In this document: positions 19,431 to 28,363 of the stretch, one piece after another | Layout: every line of letters starts with the position of its first letter | Position numbering within the stretch: the stretch's first letter is position 1 | Source of the DNA: Psychrobacter aquimaris | Lineage (GTDB): Bacteria > Pseudomonadota > Gammaproteobacteria > Pseudomonadales > Moraxellaceae | Reading direction: 5' to 3' | DNA length: 47,822 nucleotides | NCBI RefSeq assembly: GCF_016107525.1 | Contig: NZ_JABASR010000018.1 | Coordinates: 1 to 47,822, forward strand | Position numbers and translations under genes: made by a program | The notes under the pieces: model-generated | Database searches by the model: none | Seen by the model: only the letters and a program-made list of their open reading frames with translations | Told to the model about the DNA's origin: nothing

Positions 19431-19568
19431 AAAACCACTCCTTGAAGACAATAAATATTTATAATAAGTACAACTCTTAAAGCACTATCATCAATCCTCG
19501 ATTGCTATTCATCTAATCATTAATCTAAAAACCTCTAAAAAATAATTTCTATACTTTTCAATTGGAAT

Positions 19569-19688
19569 TTAGTTTTTATCACGCAAATACTTGAGCAGTG
19601 CCATGATTGTTAGTACTAGTACTGCGAAAAATAGTAGCGCAAACAACAAGCAGAGAGCCATCCAACCCCAACCCATGCCTTCCATCAT
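19569..19688 (-). CDS. 39-aa single-span membrane peptide in copper operon
   Basis: A short frame runs from ATG at 19688 to TAA at 19569-19571. It has a TTGGAG ribosome site 7 bases upstream. The product opens with MMEGMGWGWMALC, then a hydrophobic stretch of about 22 residues, and ends LLKYLRDKN. The Met/Gly/Trp start and single helix resemble the front of small SHOCT-type proteins often found in copper clusters, but the SHOCT tail is missing. It may be a pump partner or an independent copper peptide. It sits between the DUF305 gene and the copper ATPase, same strand. Expression is inferred from context only. Confidence 0.6.
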   Translation of the reverse strand: MMEGMGWGWMALCLLFALLFFAVLVLTIMALLKYLRDKN

Positions 19689-20005
19689 AGTATTTCTCCA
19701 AGACTCATAGCACTCATATTGACAGTGGTGGGCGAGCGTATACTTTTAGATGCTTACTATCACTCAAGAATAGCAATCGACAGATATTGAACATTTCGAT
19801 ATAGGAATAAGAGGTTTTGAAATAAGAACAGTAAAACAAAGAGCAGTTACTGCAGTTGAAGGGGTAGGTAAAAAATCACATTAATTATCTGTGCAATCTG
19901 TCCTTTTAAGGTAAAGGTACCAGCGAAGACTATAGCGCTGATACCAGGTATCACCATTTTTTCATAATCAATTTCTTAGCTTGCCATACCTCTATATATA
20001 GCCGT
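19689..20005. other. Intergenic region with hairpin 19916-19945
   Basis: 317 bp without a larger gene. GGTACCAGCG pairs with CGCTGATACC (one mismatch) around a 10-base loop at 19916-19945. It lies downstream of the DUF305 gene on the minus strand and could act as a weak terminator or processing site, but no long T-run follows. Confidence 0.45.
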
Positions 20006-20500
20006 CTATTCGAGCTCTTCAATAAGCGCTTGCATCTCAGCGATTTCACGCTTTTGCGCTTTAATAATATCGTCAGCGAGCTGTTGTACTCTAGGGTCTT
20101 CAATATCTGCTCTTGAGCTCGTCAAAATGGCAATCGAGTGATGAGGTATCATGGCTTGCATCCAATCGACTTGATCAACCGTTGCTTGGGAACGCACACC
20201 CCAAATACCTACAGCAAACATTACTACACTTATTCCATAAACCAGTAGATTTACCTTGGTCTTCTTATACATATTACCCATAAAGGCCAGCATAATGACG
20301 GCCATACCGGCACCCATGTAGAGCGCCATATAAGCTCGGGTCTCACTAAAATAAACATGATCCAATTGATAGGTATTAAAATACATCATGATAAACATTA
20401 CAATCGTAGACGTCAGAATCATCAAAGTGAACTTCACATAAGGATTCATGCCCTGTTGATGGCTTTGATGATTCATGCTGTTTTGATCAGAAGTATTCAT
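20006..20500 (-). CDS. DUF305-family membrane protein
   Basis: A 164-aa protein with three hydrophobic segments near residues 26-44, 57-74 and 82-99, then a C-terminal DUF305-like part containing MIPHHSIAILTSS and DIIKAQKREIAEMQ. The paired histidines and nearby methionines are the likely metal ligands of this family, often linked with copper. Ribosome site GGAGATATATT precedes the ATG. It lies 27 bp downstream of copB on the same strand, so it is very probably part of the copper operon. Biochemical role is not established. Confidence 0.82.
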   Translation of the reverse strand: MNTSDQNSMNHQSHQQGMNPYVKFTLMILTSTIVMFIMMYFNTYQLDHVYFSETRAYMALYMGAGMAVIMLAFMGNMYKKTKVNLLVYGISVVMFAVGIWGVRSQATVDQVDWMQAMIPHHSIAILTSSRADIEDPRVQQLADDIIKAQKREIAEMQALIEELE

Positions 20501-20527
20501 AATATATCTCCTATAATTTTGACAATG

Positions 20528-21592
20528 TTAGAACCAGAATTTAACACCGGCAGTCAAACTACTGCTATCAACCGATTCATTTTCTTGACGCCGCTGGTCA
20601 CGCGCACTGCCAAGAGCCGTCTCATAGCTCACACCGACGTAAGGTGCCAGTTGACGACCTAAGGTTTCATAAGTCAGTCTAACTTCAGTCTCTAATTCAT
20701 TGAATCCCTTGGTGATATGATTGTCAATATCGTCTTTACTAAAAGCTGACAGACCAACTTCCGGTATCACAACCCAGTGCTGACTCAAACGCCATTCATA
20801 TTCTGCACCAAGATCAAGCCTAACTTGACCATCGGTGTAGAGATATGCTCTAGCATCTGTTTCAATAAAGTAAGGCATTGTGCCGACAATACCGGCCATA
20901 ATGGCAGGCTTATCATTCTTGGTATCATAGGCGACCCCTGCTTCGCCATTCCAAAAAATACTTAGCGGCTTCCAGTAAGACAATGAGGTCAGACTATCAA
21001 TGTCTTTCTCATCTTTGGTCTGAACACTACCTTCACTACGTAAAGATAGACGGCGCTCATCTAGGCCATACCAAGCACTAACCTCATAATTAATCTGATC
21101 GTCATCAAACTGATAGCCTAAATCGTCTACAGAAACGCCCCATAATGGCATATCACCCATCATCATAGGCTGACCATAGCGTCCATAGGGAACACCGTTT
21201 GAATAGTCAGGACTGCGAGCATCAGCTGGAGCTTTACCACCTTGCATACCTGACATATCCATACTGCCATGGTCCATGCCTGACATATCCATGCCACTGT
21301 GATCCATATCCGACATGCCCATACCAGACATATCCATTTTGCTATGATCCATATCCGACATGCCTATACCAGACATATCCATTTTGCTGTGATCCATATC
21401 CGACATGTCCATACCAGACATATCCATTTTGCTGTGATCCATATCCGACATGTCCATACTACTATGGTCCATATCTGACATAGTCATGTCTTTTTTAGCA
21501 GTGGCAGGGTCAGCAGCATTAGCAAATGATGATGCTAGTAATACCAATGATGATACCCCAGCGAACCGTAAACCCACTTTATGTATTTTCAT
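20528..21592 (-). CDS. copB: Outer-membrane copper resistance protein CopB
   Basis: A 354-aa protein. The ATG at 21592 behind AGGTGAG is preferred to a GTG four codons earlier. A signal peptide ends at about residue 26 (SFANA). Next come Met/Asp/His repeats of about 15 residues (MDHSKMDMSGMDMSD type) that can bind copper. The last two-thirds (from DMPLWGVSVDDLGYQ) form the CopB beta-barrel, ending in an aromatic residue (VKFWF). The repeats also appear as 45-bp DNA repeats around 21286-21480. It follows copA in the usual copAB order. Confidence 0.92.
   Translation of the reverse strand: MKIHKVGLRFAGVSSLVLLASSFANAADPATAKKDMTMSDMDHSSMDMSDMDHSKMDMSGMDMSDMDHSKMDMSGIGMSDMDHSKMDMSGMGMSDMDHSGMDMSGMDHGSMDMSGMQGGKAPADARSPDYSNGVPYGRYGQPMMMGDMPLWGVSVDDLGYQFDDDQINYEVSAWYGLDERRLSLRSEGSVQTKDEKDIDSLTSLSYWKPLSIFWNGEAGVAYDTKNDKPAIMAGIVGTMPYFIETDARAYLYTDGQVRLDLGAEYEWRLSQHWVVIPEVGLSAFSKDDIDNHITKGFNELETEVRLTYETLGRQLAPYVGVSYETALGSARDQRRQENESVDSSSLTAGVKFWF
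21286..21480. repeat. 45-bp direct repeats inside copB
   Basis: About four in-frame repeats with a 45-bp period encode the MDHSKMDMSGxxMSD units. They differ by a few bases each. Copy number could vary by slippage without breaking the frame. Confidence 0.85.
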
Positions 21593-21623
21593 CTCATCTC
21601 TCACCTATCAACCAAAGATTTGC

Positions 21624-23330
21624 TTAAACGACCGCCACTTCTCTGAACATACCGGCTTCCATATGATAGAGCAGATGACAATGCCATGCCCATCGACCAG
21701 CTTCTCCTGTGACATCAAAGCTAATTTTTTGAGCTGGTTGCACCATCATAGTATGCTTGCGCACCTGAAACTCACCGTTAGGCATGCGCAAATCGCTCCA
21801 CATCCCATGTAAATGCATCGGATGATTCATCATCGTGTCATTGACTAAGGTAATACGCACGCGCTCACCCGGCTTGATATTGACCGGCGTGGCCTCACTG
21901 AACTTAACCCCATCAAACGCCCAAATATAGCGCTCCATGTTACCGGTTAAATGTAGCTCGATCTCTCGGGTAGGCTTGCGCTGCTCCGCAAATATTGCCT
22001 CATCGACAGAGCGTAGCTGACTATAATTCAATACCTCTCTATTAATATTGCGCAGGTTGATACCTGGATCGTCAAGGTTCATACGTGGACTGTCCACACG
22101 CATATCAGACTTAAAGTCATATTCTGTTTTAGCGTGCTTAGCTTTATAACCATTAGCACCCATAGCACCCATCATATCTGCCATGGTGAGCCATTCAATT
22201 TTGTCCATAGCAGGCGTTGCCGCACGAGCACCTTCTTTGGTGGCAAGCGTTGCTGCGACATAGCCCGAACGGTCTATGTTTTGGGCAAATATGGTATGCG
22301 CATCTTTGGTCGGGGTGACAATGACATCATAGGTCTCAGCCACGCCAATACGAAAATCATCAATAGCGACTGGTGCGACATCATTACCATCCGTTGAGAC
22401 GACTGTCATTTTAAGACCGGGTATGCGTACATCAAAGATGGTTTGCGCTGAGGCATTGATAAAGCGTAATTTAACGCGCTGTCCTGCTTTGACGATTTGC
22501 GCCCAATTAGCTGCGGTCGTTTTGCCATTGATAAGGTAGGTAAATGTGTTTTCACCCGACAAGTCCGTAAAATCAGTGGGCATCATGCGCATCTGATTCC
22601 ACATTTTGCGCTTATCAAACGCGGTTTTCATATCCGTTTCGGCAATATCAGCAAGCAGTTTTTTGAAGTCTGGTAGATGGTAGTTGTCAAAGTCGGCGCG
22701 CTGTTTGAGCAGCTTCAAGAGATTATGCGGGTTGCGGCTGGTCCAATCACTAAGCACGATCACATGGTCTTCGTCGATAGGATGACGCTCACGCCCTTTA
22801 GGTTCAATCACAATGGCACCCAGCATACCGGTTTGTTCTTGGAACCCACTGTGTGAGTGATACCAATAAGTGCCTGATTGTTTTAATTTGAATTTATAAG
22901 TAAAGGTGCTGTTCGCAGGAATGCCATCAAAGCTAATGCCCGGCACCCCATCCATCTCAAACGGTACTAGTAGTCCATGCCAATGGATAGAGGTTGATTC
23001 ATCCATCTGATTATGAACACGTATCACCACCGTATCGCCTTCACGCATTTTTAGCGTCGGTGCTGGTAGTGAATCATTGATGAGCGTCGCCATGCTCTTT
23101 TTGCCGTTCACAATAGCGGACTGTTTACTGACGTATAAATCAAACTCTTTCCCTGTCAATACAGGTACTTTATGAACGTTTTGATCACTATTAATAGTAG
23201 CGCCCTGACTGCCTGAGCGACTCGATTGTCCCAATGCGCTACTAGCAATAGTCGGCATCAAGGAGGCACCAAGGACAGCAGAGGATCCGGTTAAAAAACG
23301 TCGGCGGTTCAGTATGTTCTTTTTATTCAT
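21624..23330 (-). CDS. copA: Multicopper oxidase CopA, Tat-exported
   Basis: A 568-aa periplasmic oxidase that converts Cu(I) to the less toxic Cu(II). The twin-arginine signal NRRRFLTGSSAVLGASL is followed by a hydrophobic core and an Ala-rich cleavage zone. All four copper-ligand motifs are present: SIHWHGLLVP, YWYHSHSGFQ, HPMHLHGMW and WAWHCHLLYHMEAGMF. Length is close to that of PcoA/CopA. It is transcribed just before copB. It depends on the Tat system, whose genes follow in the same block. Confidence 0.95.
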   Translation of the reverse strand: MNKKNILNRRRFLTGSSAVLGASLMPTIASSALGQSSRSGSQGATINSDQNVHKVPVLTGKEFDLYVSKQSAIVNGKKSMATLINDSLPAPTLKMREGDTVVIRVHNQMDESTSIHWHGLLVPFEMDGVPGISFDGIPANSTFTYKFKLKQSGTYWYHSHSGFQEQTGMLGAIVIEPKGRERHPIDEDHVIVLSDWTSRNPHNLLKLLKQRADFDNYHLPDFKKLLADIAETDMKTAFDKRKMWNQMRMMPTDFTDLSGENTFTYLINGKTTAANWAQIVKAGQRVKLRFINASAQTIFDVRIPGLKMTVVSTDGNDVAPVAIDDFRIGVAETYDVIVTPTKDAHTIFAQNIDRSGYVAATLATKEGARAATPAMDKIEWLTMADMMGAMGANGYKAKHAKTEYDFKSDMRVDSPRMNLDDPGINLRNINREVLNYSQLRSVDEAIFAEQRKPTREIELHLTGNMERYIWAFDGVKFSEATPVNIKPGERVRITLVNDTMMNHPMHLHGMWSDLRMPNGEFQVRKHTMMVQPAQKISFDVTGEAGRWAWHCHLLYHMEAGMFREVAVV

Positions 23331-23424
23331 AATGATAACCTGATTTAATTTGAGAGATGGTGGTTAAGCTTATAGTTATAATATTTTCGATATTTAACAG
23401 AATCTATTCACATCTAAGCCAACA

Positions 23425-24063
23425 CTACAGCTGCTGCTGAGGAGACTCAATAGCAGCATAGACTTCTGTGGTGCCGTCTTTATTAAGCTGCATTACCTTA
23501 TAAGGCATGAATTTACCTTCATACTCCATACCGGGGCTACCAACCGGCATACTCGGTACGGCAAGTCCAATAGCTTGTGCAGGAGGATTTGCTAAGAATT
23601 CAGCCATGTGTTTAGCAGGGACATGCCCTTCAAAGACAAAACCGTCGGTGGTAACGGTGGTATGACAAGAGCGCATTTGCTGTGGTACGCCATAACGCTC
23701 CTTAAATAAGGATAGATCTTCCACATCGTGCGTGGTTGCACTTAATCCATTGTTTTTTGCATAGCCTACCCATTCTTTACAGCAGCCGCAGTTGGCATCT
23801 TTATAAACCGTGGCTGAGACGTTTTTGAGTAATGATGACGAGCTGTTAACGGGAGCATTTGTAGGAGCAGAACTTTCATTTTGTACTTGTGCATTCTGGG
23901 TAGCAGACTGTTCAACCTTTACTGGTTGAGAATCAGAGCCACTGGTATTAGATTGGCTGCAAGCGGCTAGCGTTAACGAGAGTGACGATGTCACCACCAA
24001 TAAAAGGACACGACCGGATAACCAGCTATGTCCATTAGAAAGCACATGTGTGTAATGTCTCAT
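23425..24063 (-). CDS. DUF411 copper-associated lipoprotein (paralog 1)
   Basis: A 212-aa protein with a lipobox, LAAC, whose Cys35 would be lipidated. A Ser/Asn/Gln-rich linker leads to a DUF411 domain with CGCCKEW (residues about 97-103), a third cysteine in RSCHT, and the conserved end MPVGSPGMEY. DUF411 proteins occur in copper and silver clusters. The CxCC site probably binds metal. GGAGTAATTTA precedes the start. A close paralog lies at 45813-46463, nearly identical in the domain but divergent in signal and linker. It lies 94 bp upstream of copA. Confidence 0.88.
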   Translation of the reverse strand: MRHYTHVLSNGHSWLSGRVLLLVVTSSLSLTLAACSQSNTSGSDSQPVKVEQSATQNAQVQNESSAPTNAPVNSSSSLLKNVSATVYKDANCGCCKEWVGYAKNNGLSATTHDVEDLSLFKERYGVPQQMRSCHTTVTTDGFVFEGHVPAKHMAEFLANPPAQAIGLAVPSMPVGSPGMEYEGKFMPYKVMQLNKDGTTEVYAAIESPQQQL

Positions 24064-24228
24064 TAAATTACTCCTAAACGTCTATTGTTATGCTCGATAT
24101 TCTAAAAACTTACACCCTATATTTGAATTCTTATGTACTTAACTAAAAACATTAAATGCAGCACTGTTCAGTACTGCATTATTAATAGCGACAACCGTGA
24201 GTTAGGAGGCTTTCATATCTAGAAAGTA

Positions 24229-24852
24229 TTAATGCTGCATTCCAGATCCATCATCCGACATATTCATACCCATATCACCACCATCTGACATATTCATATC
24301 ACCGTCAAATGACATGTCCATCATATCGCCATCTATCCTAGTGGTTAGCATCGTGTATTGGCTTTCATCTAATTCAGGTAACGATCTAATGAAGGCTACC
24401 ATTGCCCACATTCTACCGTCATCATGGGACGCGCCCCACGCAGGCATTCCAGATGCCATAATACCGTGCTTGATTGCCCAAAAGCTTTGCTTTGCACCGT
24501 CTTCTGTTTGATAACGTTTGACAATATCAGCCTTGGTAAAGTTGGGCGGCTTTGGATATAAGCTCTCACTAAAGTCAGTTTGTGCCACTCCCGGAGACAA
24601 GTGACAGCCTGCACACATATCCTTATAGTCCGCGCCACCAGAACTGATTAGCTCAACCTTCTCTAAATCTGGTACCACAATATCTTTACTGGCATTTTCT
24701 ATGGAACGATTGCGAGCAGTTTCTAAAAAGCTAAACATCATTGGGCTATGCTCTTGGTCAGCTCCCACATTGACAACGCCACTAGTAACAACCGCAAACA
24801 CGCTAACGATTGCCACAAATACGGTAAAGAGCGCACCCAATAAAAATTTCAT
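24229..24852 (-). CDS. Membrane-anchored c-type cytochrome with Met-rich tail
   Basis: A 207-aa protein. An N-terminal hydrophobic helix (residues about 2-28) is a signal or anchor. The haem site is Cys80-Ala-Gly-Cys83-His84, and GIMASGMPAWG holds the likely methionine ligand. After about residue 175 the tail becomes repeats of Met, Asp and Gly (DGDMNMSDGGDMGMNMS) resembling copper-binding Met motifs. The protein could pass electrons from, or sense, periplasmic copper. Haem attachment needs the Ccm pathway, part of which is encoded on the same element. Confidence 0.85.
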   Translation of the reverse strand: MKFLLGALFTVFVAIVSVFAVVTSGVVNVGADQEHSPMMFSFLETARNRSIENASKDIVVPDLEKVELISSGGADYKDMCAGCHLSPGVAQTDFSESLYPKPPNFTKADIVKRYQTEDGAKQSFWAIKHGIMASGMPAWGASHDDGRMWAMVAFIRSLPELDESQYTMLTTRIDGDMMDMSFDGDMNMSDGGDMGMNMSDDGSGMQH

Positions 24853-24913
24853 ATGTTTTCCTAAAAATTTATTTCCGTTAAGTGTTGACTGCTATTTAAC
24901 AGAGCTAAAATTT

Positions 24914-25186
24914 TTAAGATTTACTGTCGTTAGTAACGCAGTGTTTTTGGTACATTTGCTTCATTTTACCCATGTTAGCCATCATCGCTTTCATGGCAGG
25001 ATCGCTCATGTCCATCTTGCTATGATCCATTTTTCCCATCATATCCATATGCTTTTGCATTTTTTCACAGTTCATTTGATCTTTTTCAGCATGCATTTTA
25101 GGGTCATGCGCCATAGCTGAGGTCGATACGACAAGAGCGATGGCCGTCATTGCGATTGATTTAGACAGTAATTTAAATTGTGACAT
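24914..25186 (-). CDS. Small secreted Met/His-rich protein
   Basis: A 90-aa protein with a signal peptide ending at SAMA (residue about 26), leaving a mature peptide of about 64 residues rich in Met, His and Lys (HMDMMGKMDHSKMDMSD) with two cysteines. It would bind Cu(I) or Ag(I) in the periplasm. GGAATTAATC precedes the start. It lies between the cytochrome gene and the promoter-proximal gene of the copper operon. No named family is recognised. Confidence 0.75.
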   Translation of the reverse strand: MSQFKLLSKSIAMTAIALVVSTSAMAHDPKMHAEKDQMNCEKMQKHMDMMGKMDHSKMDMSDPAMKAMMANMGKMKQMYQKHCVTNDSKS

Positions 25187-25319
25187 GATTAATTCCTATT
25201 GTTTGGATTAAAGGCTATTGAGTTCAATAGCTGTTAAACCAGCCTAAATGATACATTAATCATTCTGACTGGTAGATGACGTTAAGATTACAATGCTGTC
25301 ATTCTCACCGCTTTAGATT

Positions 25320-25646
25320 TTAATGCGCGATATATTCATTTAATATGGCTTCAGCATTTCTATCACGATCGCTACCATATTTTTTCACAAAATACTTTTC
25401 AGACTGCAAGTGTTGATCTTGATGCTGTACCTGACACGCGACTCTCGCATCAACATAGCCTTTCATTTGCGCGCTAGAAATCTGTGCATCGTTATGATCT
25501 GCGTTCTTTGCAAAACTAGTGAGCGCATCACAATTACCGAGAACAGAAGCATCTAAGTTTGTGGTATGCGCATTGGCCGCTGACATGCCCACTAACATCG
25601 ATACTGAAAGCAAAGCTGCTTTTTTTAATGAACTATAATTTTTCAT
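25320..25646 (-). CDS. Small secreted protein of unknown function, first gene of the copper operon
   Basis: The ATG at 25646 has AAAGGG 9 bases upstream and is chosen over an earlier start nine codons before. The product is 108 aa with a cleavable signal (ending SAANA at about residue 27) and a mature part with two cysteines (GNCDAL, ARVACQ) likely in a disulfide, several histidines and a charged C-terminus. I do not recognise the family. It is the promoter-proximal gene, divergent from copR, so copper induction is likely by context. Confidence 0.65.
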   Translation of the reverse strand: MKNYSSLKKAALLSVSMLVGMSAANAHTTNLDASVLGNCDALTSFAKNADHNDAQISSAQMKGYVDARVACQVQHQDQHLQSEKYFVKKYGSDRDRNAEAILNEYIAH

Positions 25647-25971
25647 ATAAGACCCTTTAAAGATAAATAACAAACTGTTTAAGTAGGATAATTGCTTTAC
25701 TCGTAGAGGCAGTCTGTATCAGAGACAAGCCAATATGCGGCGTTGATTTAGAATACTAAATGGTGGCTGACAGCTAGATGACACGGATATTACATGTTCG
25801 TTAGGAACAGCATAATATTGTCATCTTCTTGTCATTAAAACCAAATACCAGCATCTGTCTCTATCCAAAGAACACTGTTATAACAAGGGTTCCTGATAAA
25901 TATATGGCTGATAAGCTAACAATGTTAGTGATACGCTGTTGACAACTATAATGATATAAAGGTAAGCAACG
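25647..25971. promoter_or_regulatory. Divergent control region between the copper operon and copRS
   Basis: This 325-bp region separates the first copper gene (minus) from copR (plus). Two direct TTGTCAT heptamers, 25819-25825 and 25830-25836, are 11 bp apart, one helical turn, as expected for an OmpR-type regulator, and similar to parts of known copper boxes. An AT-rich start region follows. The regulator assignment is inferred from position. Confidence 0.5.
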
Positions 25972-26718
25972 ATGAAAGTACTGTTAGTAGAAGATGAGAA
26001 AAACCTTGGAGAATATATTAAGAAAGGCTTAACTGAGGCCGGTTTCATCGTGGATCATCACATGACAGGTTTAGATGGCTATCATGCGTTAATGACTGAA
26101 GATTTTAGTGTGGTTTTGATGGATGTCATGCTACCTGACGTCAGTGGCTTTGAGTTGGTACAGCGCTACCGAGCTGCTGGAAAGCATACGCCAGTTTTAT
26201 TTTTAACGGCTAAAGATGATTTAAGCGATCGGATCAAAGGTATTGAAATTGGTGGCGATGATTATCTGACCAAGCCTTTTGCTTTTGCTGAACTGATTGT
26301 TAGAATAAAAAGCCTATTGCGCCGTGCCAATCAATCTGATTATAAAAGCTCGGTCATACACATAGCTGATCTGAAAATGGATATTGCCAAACGCACCGTT
26401 CATAGAGGCAACACTAATATAAAATTGACTGCTAAAGAGTTTGCTTTATTACAACTTTTCTTAGAACGTCAAGGTGAGGTACTGCCGCGCACTGTGATCG
26501 CCTCGCAAGTATGGGATATAAACTTTGAGAGTGATACGAATGTCATTGACGTGGCTATAAGGCGCTTGCGGATAAAAATTGATGATGGATTTGATATAAA
26601 GCTGATTCATACGGTACGCGGAATGGGCTACAAGTTAGAGCCACTGGCTGTCGACGTGGATAGTGGCATGGGCGACGATAGTATTAATAAAGACAGTCTG
26701 ACATCAAATGAGACATAA
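25972..26718 (+). CDS. copR: Copper-responsive response regulator, OmpR/PhoB family
   Basis: A 248-aa DNA-binding regulator. The receiver domain has acidic Glu7-Asp8, phosphorylated Asp51 (VVLMDVMLPD) and the conserved lysine in YLTKPFAF. A winged-helix domain follows from about residue 130 (LTAKEFALLQLF ... VRGMGYKLEP). The tail after residue 228 is acidic and longer than usual. The gene overlaps copS by 11 bp. Divergence from the copper operon supports the copper role; Ag response is also possible. Confidence 0.9.
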   Translation: MKVLLVEDEKNLGEYIKKGLTEAGFIVDHHMTGLDGYHALMTEDFSVVLMDVMLPDVSGFELVQRYRAAGKHTPVLFLTAKDDLSDRIKGIEIGGDDYLTKPFAFAELIVRIKSLLRRANQSDYKSSVIHIADLKMDIAKRTVHRGNTNIKLTAKEFALLQLFLERQGEVLPRTVIASQVWDINFESDTNVIDVAIRRLRIKIDDGFDIKLIHTVRGMGYKLEPLAVDVDSGMGDDSINKDSLTSNET

Positions 26719-28180
26719 ATCTAAGAATCGGCGTTGGTCACTGTTATGGCGAACTATTTTTTTACTGACATTGTTCGTTATTATCTCTCAGGTTATTATC
26801 TACGCATGGGTTCAGCGCTCTGTGAGTGGACACTTTGAGCAAATGGACTCAGAAATCCTTACTCATGCAGCTTTTAACCTGCGCAAACGTATGGTTAGTT
26901 TGGAAGATCACATAGAACCATTCACAGTATCAAAGTCGCAAGCGCTAATTGATGCCAATCATCTACATTCTTCTTGGCTGGATTATGATTTAAAAACCTT
27001 AGTATCAGATAAAAATGGCAAATTATTATCCAGCGATCCCAGTAATTTCATCAATGATCTACCGGCAGATTTTAGCTTGTTACAACTATTGCAGGACTAT
27101 CGCGATCAGCAGTTTATGATCAAGATAAATAATAGGCATTACCGAGCCATTATCATTACACATCAAGAGGTTTTGGCATTTATTGCTCTACCTATCGATG
27201 TGCATAATCAATATCTTATCCAGTTTAATCGCCAGCTGAGCTTGATACTTATCGCCATTACCTTATTATTGGTTTCAGTAGCAGCACTAAGTGTACACTG
27301 GGGTTTTGCTCCCCTAGCTACTATCGTACAAAAGATGAAAGGCATTAATCTTCAAAGGTTAGATGAAAGAATTGTGGTTGGCGATATGCCGTTAGAATTA
27401 CGTCCACTAACGGAGTCTTATAATTCTATGATGGTCAAGCTTGAAAGTAACTTTGAATCATTATCACGGTTTTCAGACAATATCGCCCATGAGCTACGTA
27501 CGCCAATAGCGACGCTGAGTACGCAAACGCAAGTCATGTTAACTAAGCCAAGAGAAAGCGACGAATACATTGAGCAATTGCATCATCAGCATGATACGTT
27601 AAAGCAGTTATCCGCCATGATTAACGATATGTTATTACTGGCAAAAACTCAAAAAGAGCTGAGTGATTCGCAAATCAGTCATGTCGATATAGAGAGCTTG
27701 ATCACAAAGCTTATAGATTATTATGAGATGATTGCTGAGGATCGTGAGATAATCTTTGAAAAATCGGGTGATTTTAAAACAGTACTAGGTGATAAAGGCT
27801 TATTGCAACGGCTGTTTGCCAACCTGATGTCAAATGCGATTTATTATGCGGCTAGTAATAGCACTATTATGATATCCGCTACTGTCCTCACTTCAAGCAC
27901 CTCGCTTAATGCGCCAAAAGACGATATTCAATCCCCAGAGCAGCTCTGGTTAAGAATAACTATGACCAACCGTCTAGACAAACCATTAAATCAGATTGAA
28001 GCCGATAAACTGTTTGAGCGATTCTATCGTCATGATAAAACGAATACGATGCATTCAGGAACAGGCTTAGGCTTATCTATTGTGCAAGCTATCGCCAATG
28101 CTCATAATGGCAAAGTTAGTATTACTATCAAAGATGAGTGTCTTTTTGAGGTTGCTGTAAAGTTGTTGATTGCCAGGTAG
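26708..28180 (+). CDS. copS: Copper-responsive sensor histidine kinase
   Basis: A 490-aa inner-membrane kinase. Membrane helices lie at about residues 12-31 and 173-192, with a periplasmic sensor domain between them. A HAMP segment follows. The phosphorylated His261 is in NIAHELRTP, and the ATPase domain shows the N box (LFANLMSNAIYYA) and GTGLGLSIVQAIANAHNG. The start overlaps copR by 11 bp, so the pair is co-translated. It resembles CusS/CopS kinases, but a metal site in the sensor is not obvious from sequence. Confidence 0.9.
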   Translation: MRHKSKNRRWSLLWRTIFLLTLFVIISQVIIYAWVQRSVSGHFEQMDSEILTHAAFNLRKRMVSLEDHIEPFTVSKSQALIDANHLHSSWLDYDLKTLVSDKNGKLLSSDPSNFINDLPADFSLLQLLQDYRDQQFMIKINNRHYRAIIITHQEVLAFIALPIDVHNQYLIQFNRQLSLILIAITLLLVSVAALSVHWGFAPLATIVQKMKGINLQRLDERIVVGDMPLELRPLTESYNSMMVKLESNFESLSRFSDNIAHELRTPIATLSTQTQVMLTKPRESDEYIEQLHHQHDTLKQLSAMINDMLLLAKTQKELSDSQISHVDIESLITKLIDYYEMIAEDREIIFEKSGDFKTVLGDKGLLQRLFANLMSNAIYYAASNSTIMISATVLTSSTSLNAPKDDIQSPEQLWLRITMTNRLDKPLNQIEADKLFERFYRHDKTNTMHSGTGLGLSIVQAIANAHNGKVSITIKDECLFEVAVKLLIAR

Positions 28181-28363
28181 TAAATACCTTCATACTGTCT
28201 ATGAACCGCTCAGATTAGATCGAAGGCGAGTTTACTTGGAAGGTCTCTCTATCCATAAGATGAGATTCTGACTTGCGATAGTTGTACTTTTCAATTGTTG
28301 GACAAAAAATTTCTTATATAAGCCTATTTCATACATTCTATTACCAATAATTATGATGCCTTT

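Noticed and set aside
24914..25186. Minus-strand Met/His protein considered as part of copB or the cytochrome by frameshift
   Set aside because: It has its own signal peptide, start site and stop, so it is a separate gene.
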